A stretch of DNA of 64,000 bases, taken from positions 1 through 64,000 of the forward strand of contig NZ_SJPO01000018.1 of assembly GCF_007859935.1 (NCBI RefSeq). Reading direction: 5' to 3'. Source of the DNA: Posidoniimonas polymericola. Lineage in GTDB: Bacteria > Planctomycetota > Planctomycetia > Pirellulales > Lacipirellulaceae. The translations under genes were made by a program, and so were the position numbers. The notes below the pieces were generated by a model. That model saw only the letters and a program-made list of their open reading frames with translations, had not been told where the DNA came from and did not search any database. This document shows, one piece after another, positions 42,081 to 52,265 of the stretch. Each line of letters begins with the position of its first letter. Within the stretch, counting starts at the first letter, position 1.

Positions 42081-44351
42081 ATGTCTACCGGCGCTAAAAC
42101 GCGAACACGGAGCCAGCGGGTGGCCTCGGTCGAGCTGCCCCGGGGCAGGTTCGCCATGCTGGCGGCTAACCTCCGCAAGGGCCGCGTGCTGCTGCGCATC
42201 GCGCTCTGCATGATCACCGCGCTGGCGATGCTCGCCATGACCCGCGGCTGGGACCCGCCCCGCGACTTCCGTCCCGACCGCATCCCCGAGCGGGCCGTCA
42301 CCGTGCGGACGCCGTTCGAGGAGATCGACCCGGTCGCCACCGAGAAGGCCCGCGACGAGGCCCGCCGCCTGGCCGTGGCGGTCTACGACCACGGCGCCGC
42401 CCCGATCACGCTGCTCAAGTCGGAGCTCAAGAACGACCTCAGCAAGCTGATCAGCGCCGACGACTTCGAGTCGGTCGACCAGGGCCTGTGGGAGAGCTTC
42501 TCCCCGCCGCTGGCCGAGGGGACCCCCGAGCCGACCACTGAGGAGCAGGCCGAGGAATTCGCACGGTTCAAGCAGGCGCTTTCGCAAGAGGGCGCGATGG
42601 ACGCGCTCAACAACACAATCGACGAGCTCTTCCTGCCGCTCGAGCAGCACGGCGTGCTGGCGCGGCTCGACCCCGAGCACAACGCCAACCCCGAACGCAT
42701 CGAGGTCCGCCCGCTTGGCAGCTCCGGCAGCTTCGACGCCACCGTGCCGATCAGCGAGGTCCGCCTCGAGGACGTGCTCAACCGCCTGCAGCGGCAGGTC
42801 ACCCAGAAGGCGTCGAGCCTGGAGATCGCCAACCGGGTGTTCGCCCGGATCAGCGAGCGTCTGCCGCTGGCGGTGTCGCTCAAGCTGAACCGCGACGCCA
42901 CGACCGCGGCCCAGCAGGAGGCGGCCGACAAGGTCGAAGTAGAAGAAAAGCACTTCGAGCCCGGCGACCTGATCGCCGCCGCCGGCCAGCCGCTCTCCGA
43001 GGAGCAGCTCGGCCGGCTGGAGCTGGAGTACCAGAAGGAGCTCTCCGAGCGTAGCGCCGCCGAGCGGCTCGGCCTGGCGCTGGCCGTGCTGGGGATGTAC
43101 CTCGCCCTGTTCACGGTCGGCGGCTTCTTTGTCTACCGGCTGGACGGCGGCTTCGTGTCGGAATTGCCCCGGCTGGTGACCCTGCTGCTGACCATCCTCG
43201 CGACCGTCGGCGTGATGCTGCTGACGCACGCCAACGGCTGGCGGGCCGAGGCGATCCCGCTCTTGCTGTTCGGCATGACCATCGCCGTGGTGAGCCGGCA
43301 GGACGTCGCGCTCTTGCTGTCGGCGGCCATGACCCTGGTGATCGTCATGGCGGTCGGCTACGACCTGGTCGACGCCATCGTGCTGCAGGCGGCCGCCACC
43401 GGCGCGATCCTCACCCTCGACTCGGTCCGCACCCGCAGCAAGCTGCTGGTCGTCGGCTTCCTGGCCGCGGTGGTCGGGCTGCTGACCGCGATCGGCGCCG
43501 GCGTGGTGGCCGGGCACGAGCTGGCCCCGACCCTCCGCCTGGCGCTGAACCTGGCGCTGTGGTGCATCATCGCCGGCTCTTTGATGACCTGCCTGCTGCC
43601 GCTGGTCGAACGCGTGTACGGCGTGCAGACCGACCTCAGCCTGATCGAGCTGGGCGACCCGGCCCACCCGCTGCTGCAGGAGCTGATCCGCCGCGCGCCC
43701 GGCACGTACAACCACTCGATCACGGTCGCCTCGCTCGCCCAGGCGGCGGCCGAGTCGATCGGCGGCCGCGGCCTGCTGGTGCGGGTGGGGGCCTACTTCC
43801 ACGACATCGGCAAGATGCTCAAGCCGGGCTACTTCATCGAGAACCAGACCCGCGGCGCCAACCGGCACGACACCCTGGTGCCGGCGATGAGCACGCTGGT
43901 GATCATCGCCCACGTCAAGGACGGCGCCGACCTCGCGCGGCAGAACAACCTGCCGGAGTGCATCGTCGACTTCATCCAGCAGCACCACGGCACTACGCTG
44001 GTCGAGTACTTCTACCGCCAGGCCGCTAACAAGAAGAACGAGGACCCGGACGCCGCCGAGGTCGACGAACGCTCGTTCCGCTACCCCGGTCCCAAGCCGC
44101 AGACCAAGGAGGCCGGCGTGCTGATGCTGGCCGACGCGGTCGAGAGCGCCAGCCGCGTGCTGGTCGAGCCGACCCCGGCGCGTATCGAGAACCTGGTCGA
44201 GGAGATCACCCGCAAGCGGCTCGACGACGGGCAGTTCGACGAGTGCGGCCTGACCCTGCAGGAGCTCCGCAAGGTGGGCGACAGCCTGGTGAAGTCGTTG
44301 ACCGCCGTCTACCACGGCCGCGTGAAGTACCCCGATCAGGAGACCGCCTAG
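42081..44351 (+). CDS. 7TM-HD phosphohydrolase (PgpH-like, putative c-di-AMP hydrolase)
   Basis: The 756-residue protein has one N-terminal membrane segment (~30-53), a large extracytoplasmic domain (7TMR-HDED type, ~60-320), about seven membrane segments (~330-520) and a C-terminal HD domain with FHDIG (H574, D575), NHSITVASLAQAAA and QQHHGTTLVEYFY. The order matches PgpH-type enzymes, which hydrolyse cyclic di-AMP in other phyla; whether this one does is not shown here. It lies between phoH and ybeY, an order common in many bacteria. Confidence 0.9.
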   Translation: MSTGAKTRTRSQRVASVELPRGRFAMLAANLRKGRVLLRIALCMITALAMLAMTRGWDPPRDFRPDRIPERAVTVRTPFEEIDPVATEKARDEARRLAVAVYDHGAAPITLLKSELKNDLSKLISADDFESVDQGLWESFSPPLAEGTPEPTTEEQAEEFARFKQALSQEGAMDALNNTIDELFLPLEQHGVLARLDPEHNANPERIEVRPLGSSGSFDATVPISEVRLEDVLNRLQRQVTQKASSLEIANRVFARISERLPLAVSLKLNRDATTAAQQEAADKVEVEEKHFEPGDLIAAAGQPLSEEQLGRLELEYQKELSERSAAERLGLALAVLGMYLALFTVGGFFVYRLDGGFVSELPRLVTLLLTILATVGVMLLTHANGWRAEAIPLLLFGMTIAVVSRQDVALLLSAAMTLVIVMAVGYDLVDAIVLQAAATGAILTLDSVRTRSKLLVVGFLAAVVGLLTAIGAGVVAGHELAPTLRLALNLALWCIIAGSLMTCLLPLVERVYGVQTDLSLIELGDPAHPLLQELIRRAPGTYNHSITVASLAQAAAESIGGRGLLVRVGAYFHDIGKMLKPGYFIENQTRGANRHDTLVPAMSTLVIIAHVKDGADLARQNNLPECIVDFIQQHHGTTLVEYFYRQAANKKNEDPDAAEVDERSFRYPGPKPQTKEAGVLMLADAVESASRVLVEPTPARIENLVEEITRKRLDDGQFDECGLTLQELRKVGDSLVKSLTAVYHGRVKYPDQETA

Positions 44352-44360
44352 GCCGCCCCG

Positions 44361-44813
44361 ATGGAGATCTCAGTCAACAACTCGCAGGCGACCCTCGCCG
44401 TCGACGAGCAGCGGCTCATCGACGCCGCGGCAGCCGTGCTCGCCGAGGCCGAGGTGGCCGACGGCGTGCTCAGCATCGCCGTCGTGGACGACGAGCAGAT
44501 GCACAAGCTCAACCGCGAGTTCCTCGACCACGACTACCCGACCGACGTCCTCAGCTTCGACCTCTCCGGCGGGGTCGGCCCTTTCCAGGGCGAGGTGATC
44601 GTCAGCTCCGACACGGCCGCCAGCAACGCGGTGGAGTACGGCTCGCCCGCCGCGCAGGAGCTGCTGCTGTACGTCATCCACGGGACGCTCCACCTAGTGG
44701 GCTACAACGACAAGTCCGACGACCAGGCGGCCGAGATGCGCCGGGCCGAGCAACGCTGGCTGAGCCGGTTCTTCCCCTCACCGACCCCCGCTCCCCCCAC
44801 AGGAGACAACTGA
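44361..44813 (+). CDS. ybeY: Endoribonuclease YbeY (rRNA maturation)
   Basis: The 150-residue metal-dependent RNase has DVLSFDLSGG and the zinc site HGTLHLVGYNDKSDD. The usual ligand pattern is H-x3-H-x5-H (HGxLHLxGYDH); here the third His position is Asp, a variant also known in other phyla, so metal binding may persist through the Asp. YbeY processes the 16S rRNA 3' end and helps ribosome quality control. It starts nine bases after the HD gene stop and is followed two bases later by the CNNM gene. Confidence 0.93.
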   Translation: MEISVNNSQATLAVDEQRLIDAAAAVLAEAEVADGVLSIAVVDDEQMHKLNREFLDHDYPTDVLSFDLSGGVGPFQGEVIVSSDTAASNAVEYGSPAAQELLLYVIHGTLHLVGYNDKSDDQAAEMRRAEQRWLSRFFPSPTPAPPTGDN

Positions 44814-44815
44814 CT

Positions 44816-46132
44816 GTGTCCCCCGACGCGCTGTTGTGGCTCGCCGTCATCTCCGCCGTACTCACCTGCCTGGGCGCCATCGGCGCCCGGACGCTGCGGG
44901 AATTCTCGCGGCACGACCTGCAGGAGCTCTGCCAGCGATCCGACCGGCTCGACCGCTTCAGCGAGATCCTCAAGGCCCACGACCGCAACGCGTTGGCCGC
45001 CGAGATCTTGGTGGTGGTCTGCACGTCGGTCTTCTTCGCGGCGGCCGCCTACTGGGCGCTGTTCGAGTGGTTCGGCGAGATCCTCGCCGAGGCCGAGGTG
45101 ATGCCGAGCCTGCGAGTGGTGGTCGCCGGCGCGGCGCTGCTGGGCGTCGGGTTCAGCGCGCTGCGGATCTGGCTGCCGTGGTCGGTGTCGCGGCTGTGCG
45201 CGTCGTCGTTCCTGTACTACACCTGGCCCGCCTGGAAGCTGGTCGGCTGGGGGATGACCCCCGTGCTCTGGCTGGCCGGCGGGCTCGACGCGCTGCTGCA
45301 CCGCATGATGGGCCAGACGCCGGTCACCCTCGACGGCGAGACCATCGAGGAAGAGATCCGCACGATCGTCACCGAGGGCCACCGCGAGGGCCTGCTCGAA
45401 GAAGATGCCCGCGGAATGATCGAGGGCGTTATGGAGCTCGGCGACGTTGACGTCGGGCACGTGATGACGCCCCGCACCGATATGCACATGCTGCAGGCCG
45501 ACACGCCCTGGCAGGACATCCTGGCCGACGTGATCAAGATGGGCCACACGCGGATCCCGGTGTACGGCGTCAACCGCGACGACATCCTCGGTGTGCTGTA
45601 CGTGAAGGACCTGCTGCCGGAGCTCGCCAAGCCGGGCGACGAGCCACGCACCCCGCTCGCCGAGCTGGTCCGCAAGCCGGTGTTTGTGCCTGAGTCCAAG
45701 GCGGTCGACGACCTGCTGGAGATGTTCCAGCAGCTCCGCACCCACATCGCCATTGTGCTGGACGAGTACGGCGGGGTCGCCGGGCTGGTGACCATCGAGG
45801 ACGTCCTGGAGGAAATCGTCGGCGAGATTGTCGACGAGTACGACCCGGAGGTGGTGCAGGAGGTCCAACGCATCAACGAGGACGTCTGCGAGGCGATCGG
45901 CCGGGCCCACGTCGACGAGATCAACGAGATGATGGGCTTCGACCTCCCCGAGGACCAGGACTTCGACACCATCGGCGGGTTCGTCTTTTCCGAGCTGGGC
46001 CGTGTGCCGGTGCCGGGCGAGTCGTTCGTCTGGCAGGAGCTGATGCACCTCACCGTGGTCGACGCCAGCAAGCGCCGGGTCGAGCGGGTCCGCGTCGAAC
46101 GCCTGCAAAAAGCGGCCGCGGAAAGCGCGTAG
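44816..46132 (+). CDS. CNNM/CorC (HlyC)-family membrane protein
   Basis: The GTG at 44816 is preferred since AGGAGA lies nine bases before it and it follows the ybeY stop by two bases; the longer open frame upstream overlaps two genes. The 438-residue protein has a DUF21-type membrane part (~5-150, about three to four segments), a CBS pair with VMTPRTDMHMLQAD and GHTRIPVYGVNRDDILG, then HIAIVLDEYGGVAGLVTIED leading into the C-terminal CorC/HlyC domain. Relatives are linked to Mg2+ and Co2+ transport. It ends the phoH operon, where CorC-type proteins are often found beside ybeY. Confidence 0.9.
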   Translation: MSPDALLWLAVISAVLTCLGAIGARTLREFSRHDLQELCQRSDRLDRFSEILKAHDRNALAAEILVVVCTSVFFAAAAYWALFEWFGEILAEAEVMPSLRVVVAGAALLGVGFSALRIWLPWSVSRLCASSFLYYTWPAWKLVGWGMTPVLWLAGGLDALLHRMMGQTPVTLDGETIEEEIRTIVTEGHREGLLEEDARGMIEGVMELGDVDVGHVMTPRTDMHMLQADTPWQDILADVIKMGHTRIPVYGVNRDDILGVLYVKDLLPELAKPGDEPRTPLAELVRKPVFVPESKAVDDLLEMFQQLRTHIAIVLDEYGGVAGLVTIEDVLEEIVGEIVDEYDPEVVQEVQRINEDVCEAIGRAHVDEINEMMGFDLPEDQDFDTIGGFVFSELGRVPVPGESFVWQELMHLTVVDASKRRVERVRVERLQKAAAESA

Positions 46133-46266
46133 CCGGCAATGCTGCGCCATCCGCCATCCGCGGGCTGATGGCCGCCGGCGGGTGGCCGCCGCGGCAACCT
46201 TGCGGACTCGCGGGCCGGCAATCAAACTAGATGCTCCCTCAACCTATTCCTACCTCTGCGGTTTCG

Positions 46267-47241
46267 ATGTCCCAAATCAAGCGTATCCTCGTGACCGGCG
46301 GCGCCGGCTTCCTCGGCTCCCACCTGTGCGAGCGGCTCGTCGCCGACGGGCACGACGTCATCTGCCTGGACAACTTCTTCACCAGCCAGAAGTCGAACGT
46401 CACGCACCTGTTGGACCGGGCGAATTTCGAGCTGGTGCGGCACGACGTCACGCACGATATCTTTTTGGAGGTCGACGAGATCTACAACCTGGCGTGCCCC
46501 GCCGCGCCGGGCCACTACCAGTACAACCCGATCAAGACGATGAAGACGTCCGTCATGGGCGCCATCAACCTGCTGGGCATGGCCAAGCGGTGCCGCGCGA
46601 AGATCCTCCAGGCGTCGACCAGCGAGGTCTACGGCGACCCCGAGGTGCACCCCCAGCCAGAGAGCTACCGCGGCGCCGTCAACCCGATCGGCACCCGTGC
46701 GTGCTACGACGAGGGCAAGCGAGCCGCCGAGACCCTCTTCATGGACTACCACCGCCAGAACGGCGTGAACGTCCGTGTGGTGCGGATCTTCAACACCTAC
46801 GGCCCGCGGATGCACCCCTACGACGGCCGCGTGGTGTCGAACTTCATCCGCCAGGCGCTGTACGGCGAGGACATCACGATCTTTGGCGAGGGGAACCAGA
46901 CCCGCTCGTTCTGCTACCGCGACGACCTCATCGAGGGGATGATCCGGATGATGAACGGGCCGGACGACTTCATCGGCCCTGTCAACATCGGCAACCCGGG
47001 CGAGTTCACCATCAAGGAGCTGGCCGAGCAGGTGGTAGAGCTGACCGGCTCGAAGTCGAAGTTCGTCACCAAGCCGCTCCCGTCCGACGACCCGACGCAG
47101 CGTCAGCCGGACATCACGCTGGCCAAGAAGCACCTCGGCTGGGAGCCGCAGGTCCCCCTGCGCGAGGGCCTGACCAAGACCATCGAGTGGTTCAAGTCGG
47201 TCGACCTCGACGACTTCCGCGCCCCGACGCCGAACTACTAG
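46267..47241 (+). CDS. UDP-glucuronate decarboxylase (UDP-xylose synthase)
   Basis: The ATG at 46267 gives [20 protein letters not shown] with the NAD-binding GGAGFLGSH at the N-terminus; an in-frame ATG 36 bases upstream would add an unconserved dozen residues. The 324-residue short-chain dehydrogenase has [12 protein letters not shown] and the catalytic YDEGKR (YxxxK), then [21 protein letters not shown], all typical of UXS. It converts UDP-glucuronate to UDP-xylose, a donor for polysaccharide or glycan synthesis. It stands alone rather than in a polysaccharide cluster. Confidence 0.93.
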   Translation: MSQIKRILVTGGAGFLGSHLCERLVADGHDVICLDNFFTSQKSNVTHLLDRANFELVRHDVTHDIFLEVDEIYNLACPAAPGHYQYNPIKTMKTSVMGAINLLGMAKRCRAKILQASTSEVYGDPEVHPQPESYRGAVNPIGTRACYDEGKRAAETLFMDYHRQNGVNVRVVRIFNTYGPRMHPYDGRVVSNFIRQALYGEDITIFGEGNQTRSFCYRDDLIEGMIRMMNGPDDFIGPVNIGNPGEFTIKELAEQVVELTGSKSKFVTKPLPSDDPTQRQPDITLAKKHLGWEPQVPLREGLTKTIEWFKSVDLDDFRAPTPNY

Positions 47242-47256
47242 GCGAGCCGCAAGACG

Positions 47257-47838
47257 ATGCTGTGGCCGCTTGTACTCCCATTTCAGATCTCGGCGGCCTG
47301 CTTGGCGTCGCTGGTGGTCGTGCTCACCGCGGCGGCGCCGCGGTGGCGGTGGAAGCGGGGGTCTACGTTCCTGATCGCCACGATGCTCGCGTTATTCGCC
47401 CTGGTCCCCTCGTGCACGGTAGTGCAGCTCGGGATCGACGCCCTGCGATTCGGTCGCTTCGACTACGCCGACGTTAGCCAGATCGATGACTTCCGCGCCC
47501 GACGCTACCTGCCGGACGCAGCGGTCGACATCGAGATGCACAAGCACGCGCAGGGGTACCGAGCCCGTTACTCGATTTCGGAGGCGGATTTCCAGTCGTA
47601 CCTTGATGGCCTCTGGGAGACTTACGGCTCGCGCTCTGCCGTGGAGCGAGGGGGATACGCGGGAGAGGAGTCTGCGGCGGACGCCACGACAATGCAACTA
47701 GCGTTTGGCGATCTCGGGTGGCCGACTCTAGAAAGCGCGGTCGAGTTTCACAGCCCCACCGAGCCGGACGGCGGTGGCGCCGTCTACTACTTTGACCGCC
47801 AAACCGGTATCGCCTATCAGCGGACCGGCTATTGGTGA
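47257..47838 (+). CDS. Small membrane-anchored protein of unknown function
   Basis: The 193-residue product has two N-terminal hydrophobic segments (~4-27 and ~36-60), then a polar domain with RYLPDAAVDIEMHKHAQGYR and a C-terminal PDGGGAVYYFDRQTGIAYQR. The gene begins 15 bases after the UXS gene, so it may be co-transcribed. I do not recognise the family; its composition with normal codon use and GC suggests a real gene. Confidence 0.6.
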   Translation: MLWPLVLPFQISAACLASLVVVLTAAAPRWRWKRGSTFLIATMLALFALVPSCTVVQLGIDALRFGRFDYADVSQIDDFRARRYLPDAAVDIEMHKHAQGYRARYSISEADFQSYLDGLWETYGSRSAVERGGYAGEESAADATTMQLAFGDLGWPTLESAVEFHSPTEPDGGGAVYYFDRQTGIAYQRTGYW

Positions 47839-47867
47839 CGCGGTGGCCCACCCGGCCGCTTACCCTC

Positions 47868-48269
47868 TCAATCCGTCACCGGGCATGCGCCGCTACGTAT
47901 ATTCAGCCAGACGGCGCTGCCTATCGCCGCGCCGACCAGGTCGGCCAGCAGGTCAAGCGGGTCGCACATGCGGTTGAAGTACGGCTGCGTGATCTCGTCA
48001 AGCAGCCCGATACCGAACGCGATGGCGGTCGTGAGCAGCACGGTTTTGATTGCCGAGGACTGCGGCAGCCGCATGGCGATCAGCAGGCCGAGCACGCCGT
48101 AGGCCAGCACGTGCACCACCTTGTCGATGCCGATGATACTCTCGCTTGGCAGCACGTCGGCCGGGTAGTGCGTCGCAAAGACCAACACCACGAGGTAGAC
48201 TGGCAGCAGCCACTGCGACCGCCGATCGATGGCGTGCAGCGTGTTTCTGAGGGTGGATCGCGGGGGCAT
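47868..48269 (-). CDS. VanZ-family membrane protein
   Basis: The 133-residue protein has four hydrophobic segments with [38 protein letters not shown] and [15 protein letters not shown], including the conserved D-x-HxxAY-type block and the DE(I/L)xQ motif of VanZ-like proteins. The family is named for teicoplanin resistance in enterococci, but most members have no proven role. It converges with the preceding gene and is divergent from tadA. Confidence 0.85.
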   Translation of the reverse strand: MPPRSTLRNTLHAIDRRSQWLLPVYLVVLVFATHYPADVLPSESIIGIDKVVHVLAYGVLGLLIAMRLPQSSAIKTVLLTTAIAFGIGLLDEITQPYFNRMCDPLDLLADLVGAAIGSAVWLNIRSGACPVTD

Positions 48270-48334
48270 CGGCGCGGGGGCAGGCTGCGGGCGGGACGAA
48301 TGAGGACGCGGGGAATGACGACGCGGAGCGAAGC

Positions 48335-48799
<465 letters not shown>

Positions 48800-48800
48800 T

Positions 48801-48868
48801 CAGCACGCCCTGCGTGGGCTTGGGGCTCTCGTGGCGATTCACCACGCCCTTGTCAGGGCGTGCGACCC
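48801..48868 (+). repeat. ~67-bp double-hairpin repeat, copy 2
   Basis: Begins CAGCACGCCCTGCGTGGGC, contains GCGATTCACCACGCCC and ends GGGCGTGCGACCC. It matches the element at 53451-53518 and the reverse complement of 31669-31737. It lies directly after the tadA stop codon, so it may also act as a 3'-end structure. Confidence 0.75.
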
Positions 48869-48910
48869 TTGGACTTAGTTCCTCGCGCATCGTCCCGATC
48901 GCTTCGCGGC

Positions 48911-50656
48911 TCAACTCTCGCCGCTGCGGAGGATCATCCAGAACAGCCCGAAGCAGAGCACGCCGGCCGCGGTGGGCGCGGCGATCAACAGCGTGCGGCT
49001 GGGGGGCTCGGGCGCGGGGTCGAGCGTTGCGACCGAGTTGGCGGCGGCTGGTTTTGGATCCTCGGGATTGGCGGCCGGGGCGTCTGCGACCGATTCCCCC
49101 TCCGCCGCCTTCTGCTCGTCCGCCGCGGGGCCGGGCATCACGCCCTGCAGCTCGTCGGTGTCGGACGGCCGCGGGTTCGCCATCCGACTCCCCTGCGGCG
49201 TCGCGAAGGCAGACGGGTCGGGCAGGTTGTTGTCGGCGGACTCCATTTCGGCGGGCGGCTCGTCGGTGGCCTCGTCCTCGGCTAGCACGACCGGGTCATC
49301 GCCCACGTTGCTCAGGCCGGTGGGCTGGCGGGCGTCCGCGGTTGTGCTCGCCTTGGGCCGAGCCTGGGCCAGGAAACCAAACGCCCGCAGGCTGCGGGCC
49401 CGCTTCACGGCGGCCGGGTCGACGCCCTCGATCTCTTCGAGCGCCGCGGCGGCGCGGTCGGCTACCTCGCCCTCCTGCTCGGCTGCGACGTCCAGGTAGG
49501 TGATGATCGGCTCGCGGACGTACTTCTGCACGCCGGAGTCCTCCTCGCCCGCCCGGGCGTACATGTCGGTCAGCCGCTCGAGCACGGACCAGTCTTCCCA
49601 GCGTGCCAAGTCGGGGATGACCTGGTCGGCGAAGTCGGGGTTGTCGAGCAGCAGCCGCGCCGACGTGACCAGGCGGTCCATCGGCACGATGTCGGACTCC
49701 TCGGCCAGGAACCGCAATGCCATCAGCGCCGAGTAGATGTGGGAGTAGTCGGCCGCCATGCCGTTGACCTTCTCGCCCGACAGAAACCGCTGGTCGATTA
49801 GGTCGAGGCCATCCGGGCCGCGGAGCGTGAGGTAGCAGGCGATCAGCGCGTCGAGGCCCTGCTTCTTGGCGCGTTCGTTCAGGCGGATCGCCTCGATGGT
49901 GAGGGTCGAGCCGAGCGGGGCTCCGGCCGCGAACGAGGCGGCGGCCGCGGCCTCGGCCGCGGGGATCAGCCGCCGCGAGTCCGACGTCAGCATCGACTCG
50001 AGCCGCGGGAGGTCTTCTTCTGTGCCGCACACGCCGAGCATCGTCAGGAACAGCCGCCGGCGGCTCGGGCTGACCGCCGGGTCCTCGATCCAGGCGAGCA
50101 GCTGCTGGCGGTCCATCTGGTCCTTGATCCCGCGGACATCCGAGTACGGGGCGCGGGCGAACTCGTCGTACGCGTCCTGCGCCAGCATCGGGTCTTCGTC
50201 CTGCAGGAAGTCCTGGAAGAACGCGATCCGGCCGGGGCCGGACTCGGGCAGCGAGCGGAGCTGCTTCACGTAGTCGACCGCCCGGTCGGACAGCTTGAGC
50301 GGGATGGCCCACTCGTACGGCTCGCCGATGCCGCGGATCAGGTACGCGGCCTCCTTGTCCGACTCGCCAAAGTAGATGGCGTCGAACTCGGTCTTGCCGG
50401 GCTCGATCCCCTCGCCGAACAGCACGTCCTCGACGCGGAACCCGGCCTTGCCGGCGTCGGGGTCGAGGGGGCCGTTACCCGCGTCCATCACCGACGACGC
50501 CTCGCGGACCAGCCGGGCGATCACCGCGGCGTCGGCCGTGCCGAGCTCCTCGGTCAGCGTGCTCTGCTCGGCCGAGCAGAACGGGCAGGCGAACACGCGG
50601 GCCGTCGGTCCGGTGAGCAGCGAGAGGGTTAGCAGGAAGATGGCAATTCGACGCAT
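48911..50656 (-). CDS. Secreted/anchored protein of unknown function, planctomycete-conserved
   Basis: The 581-residue product has a signal peptide (residues 1-22) followed by ACPFCSAEQSTL, a CxxC pair directly at the start of the mature protein. A beta-rich part (~40-130, GKAGFRVEDVLFGEGI) is followed by alpha-helical repeats of HEAT type (~170-420), a Pro/Ala/Glu-rich stretch (~430-550) and a C-terminal membrane segment (TLLIAAPTAAGVLCFGLFWM). It is thus probably a periplasmic protein anchored at its C-terminus. The CPFC motif could bind metal or form a disulphide. Function unknown. Confidence 0.75.
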   Translation of the reverse strand: MRRIAIFLLTLSLLTGPTARVFACPFCSAEQSTLTEELGTADAAVIARLVREASSVMDAGNGPLDPDAGKAGFRVEDVLFGEGIEPGKTEFDAIYFGESDKEAAYLIRGIGEPYEWAIPLKLSDRAVDYVKQLRSLPESGPGRIAFFQDFLQDEDPMLAQDAYDEFARAPYSDVRGIKDQMDRQQLLAWIEDPAVSPSRRRLFLTMLGVCGTEEDLPRLESMLTSDSRRLIPAAEAAAAASFAAGAPLGSTLTIEAIRLNERAKKQGLDALIACYLTLRGPDGLDLIDQRFLSGEKVNGMAADYSHIYSALMALRFLAEESDIVPMDRLVTSARLLLDNPDFADQVIPDLARWEDWSVLERLTDMYARAGEEDSGVQKYVREPIITYLDVAAEQEGEVADRAAAALEEIEGVDPAAVKRARSLRAFGFLAQARPKASTTADARQPTGLSNVGDDPVVLAEDEATDEPPAEMESADNNLPDPSAFATPQGSRMANPRPSDTDELQGVMPGPAADEQKAAEGESVADAPAANPEDPKPAAANSVATLDPAPEPPSRTLLIAAPTAAGVLCFGLFWMILRSGES

Positions 50657-50766
50657 GGGGTCACCTGATGGTGCGGACGCGTTGCAAAAGGCAAGGATTC
50701 TATTCTACGCGGGGTCGGCAGAACCCCAAGCCATCTAATCCCCCTCCGCCGCGGCTAGCCCTTAAT

Positions 50767-50790
50767 CTCCCTCTCCCCCGTGAGTGAGGG
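50767..50790. repeat. CCCTC...GAGGG palindromic dispersed repeat
   Basis: TCTCCCTCTCCCCCGTGAG then TGAGGG forms a short C-run/G-run hairpin in the spacer downstream of the ABC permease gene. Related to the palindromes at ~32770 and 52240. Confidence 0.4.
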
Positions 50791-50838
50791 AAACTAGCGA
50801 TTGCCGCTTGGCGACTTGCTCTGGAGGGGAAAGCTCGC

Positions 50839-52200
50839 CTACCGGGCGCCGCTCAGCGACCGGGCCACATCGGTGCGGTAGGCCGAGATTGCCGGGATCA
50901 AACCCGCCAGCGACGCCAGCACCACCAACGCGGGGATAATCTGCAGCTCCAGCGGGTCGAACTCCCAGACCGCCAGCCGCACGCCGGTCGCCTCGACCAC
51001 GTACGGCGCCGCGGCGCCGACAATCATGTGCCCGAGCGCAATACCCGCCAGGCCGCCGGCGACCGACAGCAGGATCGACTCGAACAGCACGATCAGCATC
51101 ACGGCCACCCGGCTGGCGCCCAGCGCCCGCATCACGGCGATGTCGTGGCTCCGCTCGCTCATCGAGTTGTAGATGCTCACCAGGATGCTGATGGACGCCA
51201 CGATGACGATCATGATCGTGAGCACCAGCAGCACGACCTGCACCGGGCCGACGATCTCCTCGAGCAGCTTGGTAACCACACCGCCCGGCGCCACGGCCTG
51301 GGCGCTGCGGGTGGCGTCCTTGTTGATGGCGTAGATCAGCGCATTGGAGCCGAACGGGTTTGCGCACAGCACGAGGACCGAGGTCACCTCGCGCAGCTCG
51401 GGCGCGAGCGGCTCGACCTCGTTGCCGTCGTTGTCGTAGAGTACCGGCTGCGCGACGACGCCCTTCAGCTCGGCGTCCGCGGCGGGCGGGGGCGGGGTCT
51501 CGATCCCCTCGTGCGGCTTGGTGAGCGAGTGGCCCGCCAGCAGGTAGAAGCCCTCGATGTTGACGAACACCGCGCGGTCGTTGGCGGTGCCGGTCGGCTC
51601 GAGCACGCCGACCACCTTGAACGGCTCGTGCTTGTCCCCCTCGGCGCTGATGCCGTGGGTTGGGTTGAAGGTGGAGCCAACGTTGAGGCCGGCCTGCGAG
51701 GCGACCATCGATCCGACAACTGCCTCGAAGCAGCGGTCGGCTTTGAAGTTCTCGCCGTCGGCAAACTGGTACATCCGCGGCGTGCCGTCGGGGTCCGTGC
51801 CGTACTGAATCTTGTCGAACAGGTCGGGCGTCACGCCGACGACGCGGTACAGGCGGCCGTTTGCCTCGTAGCTGTCGCCCAGGCAGTACGGGATCGCGAC
51901 CGCGGTCAGGTCGGCGTGCGGGCCGTCGGTGAAGTCGCGGTAGTAGGCGTACGGGATCGGGAACAGTGGCGTGCCGACGTGGAACACAGTGCTGAGCACC
52001 AGGTCGGTCTTGCTCCCCTTGCCGCTGCCGATGATCAAGTGGTAGCCGGCCGCGTCCTGGTTGAACTGCTTGACCGCGACGCTGTGGATCACGATCACGC
52101 AGACCATCACCGCCACGCCAAGCGCCATCGACAGCCCCGTCAGCGACGACGCGAGCCACCGCTGCTGCATGTTCCGCCAGGCGATCGTCCAGAAACTCAT
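50839..52200 (-). CDS. ABC transporter permease, MacB/FtsX type
   Basis: The 453-residue protein has the MacB-type layout: one N-terminal membrane segment (WLASSLTGLSMALGVAVMV, ~15-38), a large periplasmic domain (~45-310), then three C-terminal segments including VVLLVLTIMIVIVASISILV, with DIAVMRALGASRVAVMLIV between, the FtsX signature loop. With the ATPase gene upstream it forms a complete transporter of the type that extrudes lipoproteins, peptides or macrolides or powers periplasmic work. Substrate unknown. Confidence 0.9.
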   Translation of the reverse strand: MSFWTIAWRNMQQRWLASSLTGLSMALGVAVMVCVIVIHSVAVKQFNQDAAGYHLIIGSGKGSKTDLVLSTVFHVGTPLFPIPYAYYRDFTDGPHADLTAVAIPYCLGDSYEANGRLYRVVGVTPDLFDKIQYGTDPDGTPRMYQFADGENFKADRCFEAVVGSMVASQAGLNVGSTFNPTHGISAEGDKHEPFKVVGVLEPTGTANDRAVFVNIEGFYLLAGHSLTKPHEGIETPPPPAADAELKGVVAQPVLYDNDGNEVEPLAPELREVTSVLVLCANPFGSNALIYAINKDATRSAQAVAPGGVVTKLLEEIVGPVQVVLLVLTIMIVIVASISILVSIYNSMSERSHDIAVMRALGASRVAVMLIVLFESILLSVAGGLAGIALGHMIVGAAAPYVVEATGVRLAVWEFDPLELQIIPALVVLASLAGLIPAISAYRTDVARSLSGAR

Positions 52201-52239
52201 TGCGTGATGGTGGTTGGTGGCTAGTGGCTGGCCAAAACT

Positions 52240-52262
52240 CTCCCCCTACCCGGCAGGGGGAG
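52240..52262. repeat. CTCCCCCT/AGGGGGAG hairpin within the ABC operon
   Basis: A perfect 8-bp inverted repeat (52240-52247, 52255-52262) with a seven-base loop, in the short spacer between ATPase and permease genes. It may alter the ratio of the two products or simply be a dispersed repeat. Confidence 0.55.
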
Positions 52263-52265
52263 GGG

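Noticed and set aside
41184-44315. Minus-strand open frame of over 1000 codons
   Set aside because: It is antisense to phoH and the HD-domain gene, which have clear conserved motifs. Its product is rich in His, Arg, Gly and Gln in the manner of GC-driven shadow frames.
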